DNA from: Pseudolabrys sp.
GTDB lineage: Bacteria; Pseudomonadota; Alphaproteobacteria; Rhizobiales; Xanthobacteraceae
Direction of reading: 5' to 3'
Assembly (NCBI GenBank): GCA_017849615.1
Contig: JAFIGS010000003.1
Location: 186,001 to 250,000, forward strand
Length of the DNA stretch: 64,000 nt
A model generated the notes under the pieces. It did no database searches. It was not told the DNA's origin and worked only from the letters and a program-made list of their open reading frames with translations. The translations under genes were made by a program, and so were the position numbers. Below, piece by piece: positions 20,072 through 29,665 of this stretch (positions are counted from its first letter, which is position 1; each line of letters starts with the position of its first letter).

Positions 20072-20992
20072 TCACGCTCCTAGCGAGCGCATGATCGAAT
20101 CCAGCGCCTGATCGGCGGGAACCATCGGCCAGTCCTTCATCTGGCCGCGAAACCAGGTGTGCTGCCGTTTGGCGTAGCGCCTGGTGTCCATGACCGAACC
20201 GGCCGCGGCCTCCCCAAGGGTTATCTCGCCGCGCAGATGCCGGATCAGCCACGGCACGCCGTGAGCCTTCATCGCGGGCAGCAGCGGATCGAGTTCGCGC
20301 GCCGCGAGCGCCCTCACCTCGTCGAGCGCGCCGGCTTCGATCATCGCGGCGAAGCGCGTCTCGATCCGTGACACCAGCGCGGCTCGTTCGACCGTCATGA
20401 AAATCTTCATGGCCCGCTCGGCCGGCAACAATGGCGCCGAGTTCTCGCCGTGCCAGTCGCTGATTGATCGGCCCGTCGCCAGCACCACTTCGAGCGCCCG
20501 GGCGATACGCGAGCGGTCGAGCGGCATCAGCCGCGCCGCAGTCAGCGGATCGCGCGCAGTCAGTTCGGCATAGAGCGGAGAGACGCCGTCGCGTGCCAGC
20601 CGGTCGCGTACATTCTCGCGTATCTCGGCCGGGATCGCCGGCACGGCGGCGATGCCCTCGGTCAAGACCTTGAAATAAAGCCCGGTGCCGCCGACCACGA
20701 TCGGCACCCGTCCGGCCGCGGCGATGTCGTCCAAGGCCGCCGCGACCTCGCGCAGCCACTGCCCGGTCGAATAGGTCTCGGCGGCATCGACATGTCCGTA
20801 GAGGAGATGTGGCGCGCGGGCCTCCTCCTCTGCGCTCGGCCTGGCGGTGATGACGCGCAGGCCGGCATAGACCTGCATGGAATCGGCATTGACGATGGTG
20901 CCGCCGAGGCGGTCCGCGAGCGTCAGCGCCAAAGCCGACTTGCCGCTGGCGGTCGGACCGGCGATAAGCACCGCCTGTTTCAGCTCTGGCAT
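20072..20992 (-). CDS. miaA: tRNA dimethylallyltransferase
   Basis: 306 residues from ATG 20990-20992. It adds the isopentenyl group to A37 of tRNAs reading UNN codons. The P-loop [17 protein letters not shown] (about residues 7-23), [35 protein letters not shown] and the substrate segment [13 protein letters not shown] are all canonical. GAGG lies 8 nt before the start, inside the coding sequence of serB, whose ATG is only 4 bp away on the other strand. The C-terminal [14 protein letters not shown] motif is intact. Confidence 0.96.
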   Translation of the reverse strand: MPELKQAVLIAGPTASGKSALALTLADRLGGTIVNADSMQVYAGLRVITARPSAEEEARAPHLLYGHVDAAETYSTGQWLREVAAALDDIAAAGRVPIVVGGTGLYFKVLTEGIAAVPAIPAEIRENVRDRLARDGVSPLYAELTARDPLTAARLMPLDRSRIARALEVVLATGRSISDWHGENSAPLLPAERAMKIFMTVERAALVSRIETRFAAMIEAGALDEVRALAARELDPLLPAMKAHGVPWLIRHLRGEITLGEAAAGSVMDTRRYAKRQHTWFRGQMKDWPMVPADQALDSIMRSLGA

Positions 20993-20996
20993 CGTA

Positions 20997-21896
20997 ATGA
21001 CCTCACCCGCACCCTTGACCGCCACTCTTATCGCCGGCCGCGAACCGCTCGATGACGCCGCGCTCGCGCGCGCCCGCGCCGCCTTGCCGGCCCCGGAAGC
21101 CCCGCTGTGGCTCGATCCCGGCCGCGCCGCCGACATACCCTTTAGCGCAGGCGCGAACGCCGACCAACGCGCCCTCGCCGAGAGCCTGCGCGCCGCCCTC
21201 CCCGGTACGGATGCTGTGGTGCAGCCATCCGCGGGCCGCCGCAAGAAGCTGTTCCTCGCCGACATGGACTCCACCATGATCGGACAGGAGTGCATCGACG
21301 AATTGGCCGCTTTCGTTGGCCTGAAGGATCACGTCGCCGCCATCACCGAACGCGCCATGCGCGGCGAAATCGAATTCGAGCCGGCCTTGCGCGAGCGCGT
21401 GGCGCTGCTCAAGGGGCTGCCCGAAAGCGTCGTCGATGAGGTCATTGCCGGACACATCGTGCTGACGCCGGGGGGGCGTACCGCCATCGCGACCATGCGC
21501 GCGCACGGCGCCTATACCTGCCTGGTGTCCGGCGGCTTCACGTCATTCACCGGACGAATCGCAGCGATGCTCGGTTTCGACGAAACGCGCGCCAACACTT
21601 TGGAATTGGACGGCGGCAAGCTCGCCGGTCTGGTGCGCGAACCGATCTTCGGCCGCGACAGCAAGCGCGCTACGCTTGTCGAATTGCGCGAGCGTCGTAA
21701 CCTTGCCGCCCACGAAACCATGGCGACCGGCGACGGCGCCAACGATCTCGCCATGATCGCGGAAGCCGGCCTCGGCGTCGCCTATCACGCCAAGCCGAAG
21801 GTGGCGGAAGCCGCACCGGCTCGCATCGAATATGGCGACCTCACAGCGCTTCTTTATATCCAGGGCTACCGACGAGACGAGTTCGTCGAGGCATAA
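20997..21896 (+). CDS. serB: Phosphoserine phosphatase
   Basis: 299 residues. It hydrolyses phosphoserine in the last step of serine synthesis. The HAD nucleophile motif is [14 protein letters not shown] (Asp89, Asp91), the second motif VSGGFTSF, and the metal-binding [18 protein letters not shown]. The N-terminal 80 residues form the family's variable regulatory region. The start [16 protein letters not shown] was chosen because it gives the normal length; it has no strong Shine-Dalgarno, and its ATG lies 4 bp from the divergent miaA start, so any upstream promoter must lie within miaA. Confidence 0.94.
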   Translation: MTSPAPLTATLIAGREPLDDAALARARAALPAPEAPLWLDPGRAADIPFSAGANADQRALAESLRAALPGTDAVVQPSAGRRKKLFLADMDSTMIGQECIDELAAFVGLKDHVAAITERAMRGEIEFEPALRERVALLKGLPESVVDEVIAGHIVLTPGGRTAIATMRAHGAYTCLVSGGFTSFTGRIAAMLGFDETRANTLELDGGKLAGLVREPIFGRDSKRATLVELRERRNLAAHETMATGDGANDLAMIAEAGLGVAYHAKPKVAEAAPARIEYGDLTALLYIQGYRRDEFVEA

Positions 21897-21902
21897 GCAA
21901 AA

Positions 21903-21924
21903 CGGCCGGGCGTTGGCCCGGCCG
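21903..21924. terminator. Shared terminator between serB and degP
   Basis: Arms CGGCCGGG / CCCGGCCG (21903-21910, 21917-21924) between the convergent 3' ends. On the minus strand it is followed by GTTTTG, so it best serves degP, but it may end both transcripts. Confidence 0.75.
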
Positions 21925-21951
21925 CTTGATACTGTGCGGGTCAGCTTCCCC

Positions 21952-23442
21952 TTACTGCAGGCCGATGGCCACGAAGCTCGGATCGCCTGACGGCGACTGC
22001 ACCAGCAGCACCACCGTCTTCTTGCCTTCCTTCTTGAGCTGGTCGATCCGCTTCTGCAGATCGGCGGCATTGGTCACCGGCTGCTGCTGCACTTCGGAGA
22101 TCACCATGCCGGGCTGCAGACGCTTCTCGGCCGCCGCGGAATTCGGATCGACCGCGGTGATGACGACGCCCTTCACCTTGTCCTCGATCTTGAATTTCTT
22201 GCGGTTGGCTTCGTTGAGGTTGGCGAGATCGAGCCCGAGCGCCTTGCGGACCGACGATTTCTCGTCGTCGGGCTGGTCCTTCTTAGGCGTCAGCGCCGCC
22301 TGCACCGGCTTCTCGTCCTCGAGGCGGCCGAGCTTGACGATCTTGGTCTCTTCCTTGCCCTTGCGGATGATCGTGACCTCGACGTCCTTGCCGACGGCCG
22401 TATCGGCGACGATGCGCGGCAGGTCGCGCATTTCCCTGACGTCCTTGCCGTCTAACTTGACGACGACGTCGCCTGGCTCGATGCCGGCGGGCTTGGCCGG
22501 CCCCTTGTCATCGACGCCGGCAATCAGCGCGCCGCGCGCCGGCTTGACGTTAAGACTGTCGGCGATTTCGTCGGTCACCTGCTGGATGCGAACGCCGAGC
22601 CAGCCGCGCCGCACTTCCTTGAAGTTGCGCAACTGATCGATGACCGCGAGCGCCGTCTTCGACGGCACGGCAAAGCCGATGCCGATCGAACCGCCGGAGG
22701 GCGAGATGATCGCCGTATTGACGCCGATGACATCGCCATCGAGGTTGAACAGCGGGCCGCCGGAGTTGCCGCGATTGATGGCGGCGTCGGTCTGGATGTA
22801 GTTGTCGTACGGGCCCGACTGGATGTCGCGGTTACGCGCCGAGACGATGCCCGCGGTCACTGTACCGCCGAGCGAGAACGGGTTGCCGATCGCGATGACC
22901 CATTCGCCGAGACGCAGCTTCTCGCTGTCGCCGAATTTCACTGCCTTGAGCGGCTTGGTCGGCGTCACCTTGAGCAGCGCAAGATCGGTCTTCTTGTCGG
23001 TGCCGATCAGCTCGGCTTTCAACGTCGAGCCATCGTTGAGAATGACGCTCACCTCATCGGCGTCGGCGATAACGTGATTGTTGGTCACGACATAGCCCTC
23101 GGCGTCGATGATAAAGCCCGAGCCGAGCGAATTGACCCGGCGTGATTGCGGGGTGTTATTGCCGTTCGGCCCCGGGCCGCCCGGTCCGCGCCGGTTCTTG
23201 AAGAATTCTTCGAAGAACTCCTCGAACGGCGAGCCCGGCGGCACCTGCGGCATGGCGCCGGAATTCATGTCGACCTTCTGCTTGGTCGAGATGTTGACCA
23301 CCGCATCGATCACCTGTTCGGCAACGTCGGCAATGCCGTCCGGTCCGCGCGCCTGCGCAGGCGCGGCGGTCAAAGGCCCGGCCAAAATGGCGGCGAGCAG
23401 GAGTGCGAAAGTCGTTTTCAAACGAATGGCGGTGGCGCCCAT
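21952..23442 (-). CDS. degP: Periplasmic serine endoprotease, Do/DegP type
   Basis: 496 residues. A signal peptide (hydrophobic core LLLAAILAGPLTAAPAQA) is followed by a trypsin-like domain with the triad His123 (TNNHVIA), Asp153 (KTDLALLK) and Ser227 (NRGNSGGPLF), then two PDZ domains (WLGVRIQQVTDEIADSL and the final GVVITAVDPNSAAAE). It degrades or refolds damaged envelope proteins. It is the last gene of hflK-hflC-DUF2065-degP, with 144 bp between it and the DUF2065 gene, so a separate promoter is possible. A Gly/Pro/Asn-rich linker lies between residues 85 and 100. Confidence 0.95.
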   Translation of the reverse strand: MGATAIRLKTTFALLLAAILAGPLTAAPAQARGPDGIADVAEQVIDAVVNISTKQKVDMNSGAMPQVPPGSPFEEFFEEFFKNRRGPGGPGPNGNNTPQSRRVNSLGSGFIIDAEGYVVTNNHVIADADEVSVILNDGSTLKAELIGTDKKTDLALLKVTPTKPLKAVKFGDSEKLRLGEWVIAIGNPFSLGGTVTAGIVSARNRDIQSGPYDNYIQTDAAINRGNSGGPLFNLDGDVIGVNTAIISPSGGSIGIGFAVPSKTALAVIDQLRNFKEVRRGWLGVRIQQVTDEIADSLNVKPARGALIAGVDDKGPAKPAGIEPGDVVVKLDGKDVREMRDLPRIVADTAVGKDVEVTIIRKGKEETKIVKLGRLEDEKPVQAALTPKKDQPDDEKSSVRKALGLDLANLNEANRKKFKIEDKVKGVVITAVDPNSAAAEKRLQPGMVISEVQQQPVTNAADLQKRIDQLKKEGKKTVVLLVQSPSGDPSFVAIGLQ

Positions 23443-23586
23443 TGGCGTCGATTCTCCAGGGAGGGGTGCCCACAGGGTGACCCTGAATTAGCGGCAATTC
23501 AAGGGCGACGGCTGCGGATCGCCATCAACAGCGCGCGAGAAGGTGCCCGGCATCTGTCCGGCGCACCGACGGAGCGTCAGGCACTC

Positions 23587-23772
23587 TCAGAAACGCGCCA
23601 CCCAAACGATCAATAGCCCGATGATGGCCGACCCCAGTCCGATCAGACGCAAGGTCGCCGGCGGCGTGTTCAGCACGCTTTCCACGGCTCTTTTGCCGTG
23701 AGCCGGAAAAGCCGCGAAGATCATGCCTTCGATGACGAAGACCAACCCCAGCGCGGCCAAAAAATCCGACAT
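23587..23772 (-). CDS. DUF2065 (YjeT-like) small membrane protein
   Basis: 61 residues: two hydrophobic helices (about 5-22 and 42-59) with the conserved IEGMIFAAFP at the end of the first. This small inner-membrane family is regularly encoded next to hflC. It starts 14 bp after the hflC stop on the same strand. Function unknown; association with the HflKC complex is inferred from context only. Confidence 0.88.
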   Translation of the reverse strand: MSDFLAALGLVFVIEGMIFAAFPAHGKRAVESVLNTPPATLRLIGLGSAIIGLLIVWVARF

Positions 23773-23786
23773 CCTGCGTTACGCGG

Positions 23787-24731
23787 CTACTGGGCCGGCG
23801 CCGGCCCAGGTGTTGGTTGCGGCCGGGGCGGCAGTTGAGGCTGCGACTGCGCCCCATTCCCGGCTCCGTTCGGCTGATTGAAGAAGCGGAAGAAATTATT
23901 GTCCGGCTTGAGCAGAATCCGCGTGTCACCGGGCTTCAGACTGGCTTCATAGGCCTGCATGGAGCGGTAGAACGCGAAGAAGTCCGCATCCCGGTTGAAG
24001 GCGTCGGCGAAGATCTGGTTTCGGGTGGCGTCACCCTCACCGCGGATCTGCTCCGCCTTCGAGTTGGCGTCCGCCACCAGCACCGTGACGTCGCGGTCGG
24101 CGCGGGAGCGGATTTCCTGGGCGCGCTGGGCGCCCTGCGCGCGGAATTCCGCGGCTTCGCGTGCGCGCTCGGTCTGCATACGCTGGTAGACCGCCTGGCT
24201 GTTCTGCTCCGGCAGGTCGGCGCGGCGAATACGGACATCGACAACCTGGATGCCGTAGCCGGCCGCTTCCTTGTCGACGAGCTGCAAAATGCGCTCCATC
24301 AGATCGGCGCGTTGGTCGCGAACGACCTCGGTGAAAGTTGCCGCGCCGAGGACCCGGCGCAGGGCCGAGTTGAGCAGAATCGACAGCTGCGAGTTGGCGC
24401 CCGGCACCGAGCCGACCGTCTGGTAGAAGCGCAGCGGGTCGCGGATCCGGTAGCGCGCGAACGCGTCCACCACCAACCGCTTCTGATCGGACGCGATTAC
24501 TTCCTGCGGCGGCGCTTCCAGGTCGAGGATGCGGCGATCGATATAGACCACATTGTCGATGAACGGCGCCTTGAAGTGCAGGCCAGGCACCGTGACGGGC
24601 GCCTGCGGATTGCCGAGCCGCAGCACCAGCGCCTGCTGTGTTTGATAGACGGTGAAAATCGACGAATAGCCGAGGACGAGAGCGGCTACCAGAATAACGA
24701 CGGCGACACCGCCGATGAAATTAAGTCTCAT
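23787..24731 (-). CDS. hflC: HflC, modulator of FtsH protease
   Basis: 314 residues. An N-terminal signal-anchor (VAVVILVAALVLGYSSIFTV) precedes a periplasmic SPFH/band-7 domain containing QALVLRLGNPQ, RYRIRDPLRFYQTVG and a long coiled coil (QTERAREAAEFRAQGAQRAQ). With HflK it forms the large membrane vault around FtsH. Its ATG overlaps the hflK stop by 4 bp. The C-terminus is a Pro/Gln-rich tail of about 25 residues. Confidence 0.95.
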   Translation of the reverse strand: MRLNFIGGVAVVILVAALVLGYSSIFTVYQTQQALVLRLGNPQAPVTVPGLHFKAPFIDNVVYIDRRILDLEAPPQEVIASDQKRLVVDAFARYRIRDPLRFYQTVGSVPGANSQLSILLNSALRRVLGAATFTEVVRDQRADLMERILQLVDKEAAGYGIQVVDVRIRRADLPEQNSQAVYQRMQTERAREAAEFRAQGAQRAQEIRSRADRDVTVLVADANSKAEQIRGEGDATRNQIFADAFNRDADFFAFYRSMQAYEASLKPGDTRILLKPDNNFFRFFNQPNGAGNGAQSQPQLPPRPQPTPGPAPAQ

Positions 24732-25876
24732 TGGCGGGCTCCCGACGGCGTACGCGGCTGCTGCGGACGGGTCAATTCATTGAGCGGCAGGTAAGGCACG
24801 ACGCCCGAGCCGTTCGGACCGGAATCGAGGATCACCTTGTCGGCACCGCCGAGCACGCGCTCCATCGTTTCGAGATACATGCGCTCGCGGGTGACGTCCG
24901 GCGCCTTCCGGTACTCGTCATAAATCTTCAGGAAGCGCGAAGACTGACCGGTCGCTTCGGCGACGGTCTGCTGCCGGTAGGCTTCGGCAGCCTGCGTGAT
25001 CTGGGCGACGCGGCCGCGCGCTTCCGGCACGACGCGGTTTGTATAGGTCTGCGCCTCGTTAACGGCGCGCTCGAGATCGGCGCGCGCGGCTTGCACGTCG
25101 CGGAAGGCGTCGATGACCTGCTGCGGCGGATCGACCTTCTGCAACTGAACCTGCTGGATCATGATGCCGGCGCCGTAGCCGTCGAGCGTCTTCTGCATCA
25201 GCTCGTGGACGGCGTTTTCGATGGTCTGACGCGCGCCGGTGAGGATCGGCTGGATCTCGGAGCGGCCGATGACTTCGCGCATCGCGCCCTCGGCCACCGC
25301 CTTCACGGTGCCTTCCGGATTCTGGATGTTGAACAGGTAGTCGCCGACGCCGGTGGGCTTCACTTTCCACAATACGGAGAAATCGACATCGACGATGTTC
25401 TCGTCTCCTGTGAGCATCAGGCTCTCTTCCGGCACATCGCGCACGGTCGAGCCGCGGCGGATGTCGTCGCTGACGCGCATGCCGATGTCGATCTTGTTGA
25501 CGCGCAGCGCCTTCGGCGTGAGCGCGGTCTCGATCGGAAATGGCAGATGGTAGTTCAGGCCCGGCTGGACCTCGCGCACTTCCTTGCCGAAGCGCAGCAC
25601 GACGCCAAGCTCATCGGGCTCGACGCGGAAGAAGCCGGAAAAGCCCCACAGCGCCACAGCGGCGAGCGCCGCCAGCGCGATGCCCTTGCCGCCCATATTA
25701 CCGGGCAGCACGCCGCGAAGACGGTCCTGGCCACGGCGCAGCATTTCTTCCAGATCGGGCGGACGGCCGCCGGGCGGAGGCGGGTTTGAGCCCCACGGGC
25801 TCTTGCCCCCACCGGATCCGGACCCCCAGGGGCCGCCGGATCCGCTGCCACCACCGCCTTGATTGCTCCACGGCAT
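24728..25876 (-). CDS. hflK: HflK, modulator of FtsH protease
   Basis: 382 residues. The first 60 are Gly/Pro/Ser-rich and cytoplasmic, then a TM helix (IALAALAAVALWGFSGFF), an SPFH domain beginning VEPDELGVVLRFGKEVREV and a coiled-coil region ending in the membrane-distal cap. Start ATG 25874-25876 has GGGAG 9 nt upstream. First gene of the envelope quality-control cluster; its promoter must lie in the 240-bp divergent gap shared with the SDR gene. Confidence 0.95.
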   Translation of the reverse strand: MPWSNQGGGGSGSGGPWGSGSGGGKSPWGSNPPPPGGRPPDLEEMLRRGQDRLRGVLPGNMGGKGIALAALAAVALWGFSGFFRVEPDELGVVLRFGKEVREVQPGLNYHLPFPIETALTPKALRVNKIDIGMRVSDDIRRGSTVRDVPEESLMLTGDENIVDVDFSVLWKVKPTGVGDYLFNIQNPEGTVKAVAEGAMREVIGRSEIQPILTGARQTIENAVHELMQKTLDGYGAGIMIQQVQLQKVDPPQQVIDAFRDVQAARADLERAVNEAQTYTNRVVPEARGRVAQITQAAEAYRQQTVAEATGQSSRFLKIYDEYRKAPDVTRERMYLETMERVLGGADKVILDSGPNGSGVVPYLPLNELTRPQQPRTPSGARQ

Positions 25877-26116
25877 AAATCTTGTCTCCCGGCATAGGGC
25901 CGAAATGCGGCCTGCCTTTACTTTGGGACGGGTTATAGGGGACGCAAGAGCCGGTTACAACGCGCTGACATGCCGCATTTTGATCGAAATTACGGGCACA
26001 TGCGCCCGAGATCGTAATGAATTTCGGGAGGCGTCGCCCTTGCGCGCCGTCCCCTGTGGTAAATTAAGGTGCTCGCGACCGCGGAGCGCAAAAAGCATCG
26101 TACGGGGAAACATTCA

Positions 26117-26881
26117 ATGAGCGCGTTCGATTTGAAGGGCCGTGTCGCCCTCGTAACAGGCGGCAATGGCGGTATCGGTCTCGGCATGGCCAAAGGTCTG
26201 GCCGGCGCCGGCGCGACGGTGGTCATCGCAGGGCGCAACAAGGCCAAGGCCGACGCGGCGCTCGCCGAGATGCGCGCGATAAACCCTAAAGCAGACTTCG
26301 TCGAGATCGATGTGCTCAGGGAAGAGTCGTGCCGCGGCGCCGTGCAGATGGTGGCCGACAAGTTCGGCCGGCTCGACATCCTGGTCAACAATGCCGGTAC
26401 CAGTGTACGCAAGCCACCGGAAGAGCTGACCGCAGCGGAGTGGCATCTGGTGATGGACACCAATGTCACCAGCGCCTTCCTGTGCTCCCAGGCAGTCTAC
26501 CCGCACATGAGACAAGCCGGCGGCGGCAAGATCATCAACATCGGCTCCATGATGACCATCTTCGCCTCGTCCTACGCGGCGCCTTATGCCTCGAGCAAAG
26601 GCGCCATCGTACAGATGGCGCGCTCTTTCGCGGTCGCCTGGGCGCAAGACAATATCCAGGTCAACTCGATTCTCCCCGGCTGGATCGACACCGAACTCAC
26701 GAAGAAAGCGCGCGAACAGGTGCCCGGTCTGCATGAGCGCGTGCTGGCGCGCACGCCGGCCGGACGCTGGGGCGCGCCCGGCGATTTTGCCGGCATCGCG
26801 GTGTTCCTGGCATCGCCGGCATCGGACTTCCTCACCGGCACGGCGATTCCTGTCGACGGCGGCTATTCCGTGATGGCCTGA
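26117..26881 (+). CDS. Short-chain dehydrogenase/reductase (SDR)
   Basis: 254 residues from ATG 26117, preceded by ACGGGGAAAC. A classical SDR: cofactor motif VTGGNGGIGLGMAKG (about residues 13-27), NNAG near residue 90, and catalytic Ser/Tyr-x3-Lys in INIGSMM and APYASSKGAIVQM. The C-terminal FLASPASDFLTGTAIPVDGGYSV is typical of 3-oxoacyl reductase/glucose dehydrogenase-like members. Arg in AGRNKAK after the second strand suggests NADPH preference. Substrate unknown; it stands alone between convergent folA and divergent hflK. Confidence 0.9.
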   Translation: MSAFDLKGRVALVTGGNGGIGLGMAKGLAGAGATVVIAGRNKAKADAALAEMRAINPKADFVEIDVLREESCRGAVQMVADKFGRLDILVNNAGTSVRKPPEELTAAEWHLVMDTNVTSAFLCSQAVYPHMRQAGGGKIINIGSMMTIFASSYAAPYASSKGAIVQMARSFAVAWAQDNIQVNSILPGWIDTELTKKAREQVPGLHERVLARTPAGRWGAPGDFAGIAVFLASPASDFLTGTAIPVDGGYSVMA

Positions 26882-26891
26882 CAACGCGCCG

Positions 26892-27425
26892 CTAACGGCG
26901 GACGTAAGCGACGGTGTCGAAACTGGCGTCGTCGTCCGGCCCCGCTTCGTAATGATGGCGCTCGGTCTCGCGCCACTCGGCCGGATCGATGGCCGGGAAA
27001 TAGACGTCACCCGGCGGCCGGGCATGAACATGGGTGATTTCCAGCCGGTCCGCGATCGGCAAGGTGCGCTCGAACACGTCGCCGCCGCCGATGATCATCA
27101 AGTCTCCAACGCCGCGTTTGGCGGCATCCTCGACGGCGATGCCGAGCGCGGCATCGAGGGTCGTGGCGAGAATGCCGCCCGGCACCGCAAGCCCGAGGTC
27201 GCGCGTCATGACGATGTTGGTGCGGCCGGGCAGCGGCCGGCCGATGGACTCATATGTCTTGCGGCCCATCACCACCGGCTTGCCGATCGTCACCCGCTTG
27301 AAATGCTGCAGATCGGATTTCAGCCGCCACGGCAGCTGGCCATTGCTGCCAATAACGCCGTTGTCGCCGATGGCGGCGACCAGCACGATCTTGTAGGGCG
27401 CGGTGTTGCGCGGCCGCGTGATCAT
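26892..27425 (-). CDS. folA: Dihydrofolate reductase
   Basis: 177 residues. Conserved DHFR elements: IVLVAAIGDNGVIGSNGQLPWRLKSDLQHFK with the catalytic Asp, KPVVMGRKTYESIGRPLPGRTNIVMTR, and IIGGGDVFERTLPIADRLEITHV. It regenerates tetrahydrofolate after thymidylate synthase (thyA lies 3 kb away on the same strand). The ATG overlaps the GNAT stop by 4 bp, so it is the second gene of a two-gene operon. Confidence 0.96.
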   Translation of the reverse strand: MITRPRNTAPYKIVLVAAIGDNGVIGSNGQLPWRLKSDLQHFKRVTIGKPVVMGRKTYESIGRPLPGRTNIVMTRDLGLAVPGGILATTLDAALGIAVEDAAKRGVGDLMIIGGGDVFERTLPIADRLEITHVHARPPGDVYFPAIDPAEWRETERHHYEAGPDDDASFDTVAYVRR

Positions 27426-27991
27426 CGCTGCGCGCCTTTCGCGAATGAATTGAGCGCATCCCCGCTCATGCGGCAGATCTTCCAGTCGGGCAGCACCTGC
27501 GCGCCGATCGATTCATAGAACGCAATCGACGGCGCATTCCAGTCGAGCACCGACCACTCGAAGCGCGCGTAGCCTTCCTCGACGCAGCGCCGCGCCAGAT
27601 GCGCCATCAGCGCCTTGCCGAGACCTTTGCCGCGATAGGCCGGGCGCACGAACAAATCCTCGAGATAGACGCCATGGCGGCCGCGGAAGGTCGAGAAATT
27701 CAGGAACCACACCGCGAGCCCCGCCGCCTGACCGTCCCACTCGGCAATGGCGCAGAACAGGCGCGGCTTCTCACCGAACAATGCCTCGGCGATCATGGCC
27801 GGCGTCGCATCGACCGCATCGGCGAGCTTCTCGTAGTCGGCGAGTTCGCGGATCAGATCGAAGATCAGCGCCGTGTCGACGGGCTCCGCCGGCCGGATAC
27901 CGACACCTTGTCCATATCGAGGCTCCGACTGACCTTGCGCCGACATCACCCGTTCGGAAACATCCTTGTTGACACCTTTAGCAAACTGCAT
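27422..27991 (-). CDS. GNAT family N-acetyltransferase
   Basis: 189 residues from the first ATG (MQFAKGVNKDV); an in-frame ATG at codon 16 is an alternative. The acetyl-CoA-binding motif is VYLEDLFVRPAYRGKGLGKALMAHLA, followed by FEWSVLDWNAPSIAFYESIGA, characteristic of the spermidine/diamine acetyltransferase-like GNAT subgroup. Upstream of folA with a 4-bp overlap. Acceptor substrate unknown. Confidence 0.88.
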   Translation of the reverse strand: MQFAKGVNKDVSERVMSAQGQSEPRYGQGVGIRPAEPVDTALIFDLIRELADYEKLADAVDATPAMIAEALFGEKPRLFCAIAEWDGQAAGLAVWFLNFSTFRGRHGVYLEDLFVRPAYRGKGLGKALMAHLARRCVEEGYARFEWSVLDWNAPSIAFYESIGAQVLPDWKICRMSGDALNSFAKGAQR

Positions 27992-28263
27992 GCCGCGCCT
28001 TGAGATCGTACCCAGTGGCGCAATGCCGCAGCCACCCCGGCAATCTTAGCCGACAGCGCATCCGCTGTCCAAAACGTGCCAGCCGGGCAGCATTGGCAAC
28101 CCGCAAAGCTGAAAACCGCGAATCCGGCCGCGCCTCGCGATGCCGCACCGCGTCATCAACGACACCGTGCGATGAAGCGTCGCGCCTGCGAGACGCGGTT
28201 CCAGTCGTTATTGTTTGCGGTCGGGCACGTCCAGTCAGCCGGCCAATCCAAAGACAGTCCTTA

Positions 28264-29643
28264 ATGCATCACGCGCAAGCCAATCACGACGACACCGTTC
28301 ACACACACACCCTCACGCGCTTCGACGCGGTCGTCATCATGGTCGGCCTGGTCGTCGGCATCGGCATATTTCGCACGCCATCGCTGGTCGCGGCCAATGT
28401 CGACAGCGAATTCGCCTTTATCGCCGTCTGGGTGGCCGGAGGACTGATCACGCTGATCGGCGCGCTCTGCTACGCCGAATTGTCCGCCGCGCACCCACAT
28501 GCCGGCGGCGAGTATCATTTCCTGCGCCGCGCCTATGGCAGGCCGGTCGCCATGATGTTCGGCTGGGCGCGCGGCACCGTCATCCAGACCGGCGCCATTG
28601 CCGGCGTCGCTTTCGTGCTCGGCGACTATGCGGCGCAACTCGTGCCGCTCGGTCCCTACGGCCCTGCGCTTTACGCAGCGATCTCCATCATCCTTTTCAC
28701 CGGCATCAACGTCATCGGCACCGTTCAGAGCAAATCTCTGCAGATCGCCATGACGGCGATCGAGATCGGTGCCATTGCCGCCATTATCCTGTTCGGCCTG
28801 TTTGGTTCGAGCGAGCCGCCGCCCGCGGCGCCCGCAATCCCGCCCGGCAGCGCGGCGCTCGGCATGGCCATGATCTTCGTGCTGCTCACCTATGGAGGCT
28901 GGAACGAAGCCGCTTATCTCACGGGCGAACTGAAGGACGCGCCGCGCAACATCGCCAAGGTTCTGACGATGGGCACGCTGATCCTGATCGGGCTTTATGT
29001 GCTCGCCAATGTCGCGCTGCTGTCGATCCTCGGTCTCGAAGGCCTGCGCACGTCCGACGCCGTCGCTGCCGACATGATGCGCCGCGTCGCCGGCCCGGCG
29101 GGCGCGACCATCGTCAGCATCGCCATTGTCGTGGCCGCCATATCGACGCTCAATGCGACGATCTTCACCGGCGCCCGCGTCTATTACGTCATGGCTCACG
29201 ACGTCACATTGCTGCCGAGCGTCGCCGAGTGGAACGAGCGCGGCAAGACTCCGGCCAATGGCCTCGTCCTGCAGGCCGTGGTCGCCCTTCTCCTTGTGGT
29301 GATCGGCGCGGTCACGCGTGACGGCTTCAAGGCGATGGTCGAATACACGGCGCCTGTGTTCTGGGGCTTCCTCCTGCTGGTCGGCATCGGTCTCATCGTG
29401 CTTCGCATTCGCGAGCCGGACCGGAAACTGCCCTACAAGGTGCCGCTCTATCCGCTGACGCCGATCTTCTTCTGTCTGACCTGCGTTTACATGCTGCACG
29501 CCAGTATCGCCTATACCGGCGTGGCCTCGCTGGTCGGCCTTGGCGTGCTTGCCGCGGGCACGCCGCTGCTTTTGTTTCAACGCAAGGAGGCAAGCGCCAA
29601 TACGCCGCCGCCCGCCTCTGCCGCTTCCGCTCTGACCGAATGA
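28264..29643 (+). CDS. APC family amino-acid permease
   Basis: 459 residues from ATG 28264 (MHHAQANHDDTVHTHTL); the frame is open further upstream but that part is not hydrophobic and looks non-coding. Twelve hydrophobic segments are visible. TM1 carries VVGIGIFRTPSLVA, the APC substrate-binding loop, and EYHFLRRAYGRPVAMMFGW and LTYGGWNEAAYLTGEL are typical of the L-type/basic amino-acid exchangers. The next gene, an exported methyltransferase-like protein, starts 22 bp on, so the two are co-transcribed. Confidence 0.9.
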   Translation: MHHAQANHDDTVHTHTLTRFDAVVIMVGLVVGIGIFRTPSLVAANVDSEFAFIAVWVAGGLITLIGALCYAELSAAHPHAGGEYHFLRRAYGRPVAMMFGWARGTVIQTGAIAGVAFVLGDYAAQLVPLGPYGPALYAAISIILFTGINVIGTVQSKSLQIAMTAIEIGAIAAIILFGLFGSSEPPPAAPAIPPGSAALGMAMIFVLLTYGGWNEAAYLTGELKDAPRNIAKVLTMGTLILIGLYVLANVALLSILGLEGLRTSDAVAADMMRRVAGPAGATIVSIAIVVAAISTLNATIFTGARVYYVMAHDVTLLPSVAEWNERGKTPANGLVLQAVVALLLVVIGAVTRDGFKAMVEYTAPVFWGFLLLVGIGLIVLRIREPDRKLPYKVPLYPLTPIFFCLTCVYMLHASIAYTGVASLVGLGVLAAGTPLLLFQRKEASANTPPPASAASALTE

Positions 29644-29665
29644 TGACCTTGGACAGGAGACGCAC

